This document shows positions 62,475 to 64,000 of a DNA stretch of 64,000 nucleotides, piece after piece. The translations under genes and the position numbers were made by a program. The notes beneath the pieces are model-generated. The model did not search any database. It was not told where the DNA came from and worked only from the letters and a program-made list of their open reading frames with translations. This stretch comes from Phialophora verrucosa (lineage: Eukaryota; Ascomycota; Eurotiomycetes; Chaetothyriales; Herpotrichiellaceae), in contig MSED01000001.1 in assembly GCA_002099365.1 (NCBI GenBank), forward strand, positions 2,480,001 through 2,544,000. The letters are read 5' to 3'. The number at the start of each line of letters is the position of its first letter. The stretch's first letter is position 1.

Positions 62475-63977
62475 TCAGGTGAGATCATCGATCTCGCGCT
62501 CTTTAGCACGCAAAGCCGCCCTCATAACCTCCGCTTCACGCATCAGTTGTGCTCTTCGTTCCGCCTTTAGGGCTGCACGGTCCCCTTCTGCGTCTGCACC
62601 GTCGGCATGGGCTTCAGATTGAGTCGCGTCTTGTTCTTGTCGACGCCGACCCGCTTCCAATAGGGCGGGATCAAGTTGCATACCACCTGCCGCCGCCGCT
62701 GCTCGTTGGAGACGCATCGCGTAGTGGTCGCTGGTGTCCTGAGAGGTAGTTGGACCTTCGCTCAAGCTAGATTGAGGCACATATCCTGTGTAATCTACTG
62801 TCGGGGGCTGCCGTCTCCGTTTCAGCGCCGGCGAGCTGTCAGTAGATACCTGGTGCTCATCTGGCGTTGATGCGGTGGGTTCTGGTGAAGCCGACGCCGG
62901 CTGCTGAGTGGCAGGTCTCAGGGCGTCTGGGTATGCCGGGACGACTCTCTTCCGTCTCTTGATCGTCGACTTCTTCATCTGTACCGGACGGTGTGATCCG
63001 TGTAATTTGTGGTACAGCCCGCAAGCGTTGCAAATAGGATGACCTTGCTCGTCTCGGCGCCAGAGAGGAGTAACCGTCGTTCCGCAATTCTTGCATGCCA
63101 CAACGAGCGCTACATTGCCAGGTGATGCTCGAGGCTGAGGTGAAGGATTGGATGCACCTTGAGCGGTACTCGACCCCGCGTCGCTGTGCGCATCGCTTGC
63201 CCCATCTTCGGGTGGTTGACTGGCAATCGCTGAAGCCATACTACTCCATGCGACTCGGTTGTTGTATGCAGGGCAACCTCCGCATTCTTCAGCACCACCT
63301 GCTCCATTGCATTTACCTCCGCCTGGGCAGGTGCCTGAAGTATGCTCGGGTAACCGATAAGGTATGGTCGAAGATTGAGGCTGGGCTGGTGTCGAAGGAG
63401 CTGAACCGGCAGGATTTGCTGTGGTTCTCTGCCGCGAAGCCTCTCCAGGTGTGGCCGAGGTCTGACGTCTAGAATTGGTAGGCCTAGGAGCATTACGAGT
63501 TTTGAGGTAAAGACCACATGCATTGCATATGGTATGACCCGTGGGAGACCGTCGCCATAAAGGTGTCTTCGTCGTCCCGCAGTTACTGTACGTGGTGTGA
63601 GCAACAGGCGCCGATCAGGGTAGAGAAGCAAACTTGGGGGAAGGCGTCGGGGGGCAATAGACGGAGAGGACATACCTGCAGACTTGAGCCAGACCAGAAG
63701 CATCGTCTCTCTGCTCGGGAATTTCACTAGATGATCGAGGTGGCTCCGGCAGATCTGGCCTGGGACTGACTTGACCCGCCGACAGATTGTCGGTGGCGGT
63801 GTTCACATGACCGTCATGAGAGGCGTGAGAAACATGGCGCTCACCGAGAGCCGAAGATACAAGTTGGTGAGCGGCATCGAGGTCTTCGGCGGAAGGCTGA
63901 CGCATCAGACTATCCCGCTCAGAACTGAGTGAAGAGGAGTGGTGCAACGGGTCCATGCCACTCCGTACGGCCAACAT
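62475..63977 (-). CDS. sreA: SreA/SRE-type two-finger GATA factor, iron-uptake repressor
   Basis: Two minus-strand exons (63977-63676 and 63585-62475) with a 90-nt intron (GTATGT...TACAG) encode 470 aa. The splice falls inside the first zinc finger and creates C100-S-N-C103, completed by C121 and C124 (CX2CX17CX2C). A cysteine-rich bridge follows, C187-X5-C193-X8-C202-X2-C205, the hallmark of iron-sensing GATA repressors. The second finger is C265, C268, C286, C289, with the basic QMKKSTIKRRKRV tail. The C-terminus ends in a coiled coil (AERRAQLMREAEVMRAALRAKEREIDDL), also typical. Family members (SreA, SRE, Urbs1, Fep1) repress siderophore and iron-uptake genes when iron is plentiful. The start at 63977 is 23 bases from the window edge, so an upstream exon or start cannot be excluded. 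Confidence 0.95.
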
Positions 63978-64000
63978 GTCGGCTCAAACTCTCCTTGTTA

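Noticed and set aside
1..64000. CRISPR arrays, integrated phage, intact transposons, rRNA
   Set aside because: None fits a nuclear fungal region by what is seen; no terminal repeats with a transposase or reverse transcriptase frame and no long conserved RNA stretch were recognised.

Overview
The window is nuclear DNA of a filamentous ascomycete (Pezizomycotina). Support comes from many short introns of about 45-100 nt with GT-AG ends and CTAAC-like branch sites, compact intergenic spaces, and lineage-typical genes: het-C, a two-finger GATA factor of the SreA/SRE type, a Bqt4-like APSES protein, a 2EXR protein and a DUF3176 protein. Eurotiomycetes, perhaps Chaetothyriales, is my guess for the class; the sequence does not prove it. 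No rRNA, convincing tRNA, CRISPR array or intact transposon was seen. I rebuilt exon structures by hand; in the cases marked, junctions were checked for phase and for continuity of the family motif.

Layout. 1-13.9 kb: the 3' end of GPI12, a mitochondrial PPR-like protein, LSM3 (four exons, one GC-AG intron), a GTPBP1/2-type GTPase, a TMEM42-like membrane protein, a 3.1 kb gene-free stretch, a fungal-specific Ser-rich protein and a MYND-finger protein. 14-21 kb: a small unrecognised spliced gene, het-C (five exons, 951 aa), a crotonase, then mostly non-coding DNA. 21-33 kb: an OSCA/Rsn1-type channel, a 2EXR/RG-repeat protein, a DUF3176 membrane protein and a Baeyer-Villiger-type monooxygenase. 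34-43 kb: five genes in a row on the minus strand (Sec2-domain protein, Bqt4-like, tRNA pseudouridine synthase, ribosomal protein eL32, Gfo/Idh/MocA oxidoreductase). 43-54.6 kb: a heme-oxygenase-like protein, a protein with two Cys-rich modules and a possible PD-(D/E)XK-like protein, separated by long gene-poor stretches carrying short dispersed TACGAGTAC-type motifs. 54.6-64 kb: a dense housekeeping block with AP-3 beta, an unknown 227 aa protein, NUF2, eIF2B alpha and an SreA-like GATA factor at the right edge.

There is no operon-like or clear secondary-metabolite cluster. Genes are mostly independent, with several divergent pairs sharing 240-540 bp promoters. I found no convincing novel multi-gene system. 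The most interesting items are het-C with a long Q/P-rich insert and no HET-domain neighbour, enzymes lacking expected catalytic residues (crotonase, heme-oxygenase-like, PD-(D/E)XK-like), unrecognised conserved-looking proteins, and gene-model traps such as a GC-AG intron, introns without stops and a 10-nt coding exon.
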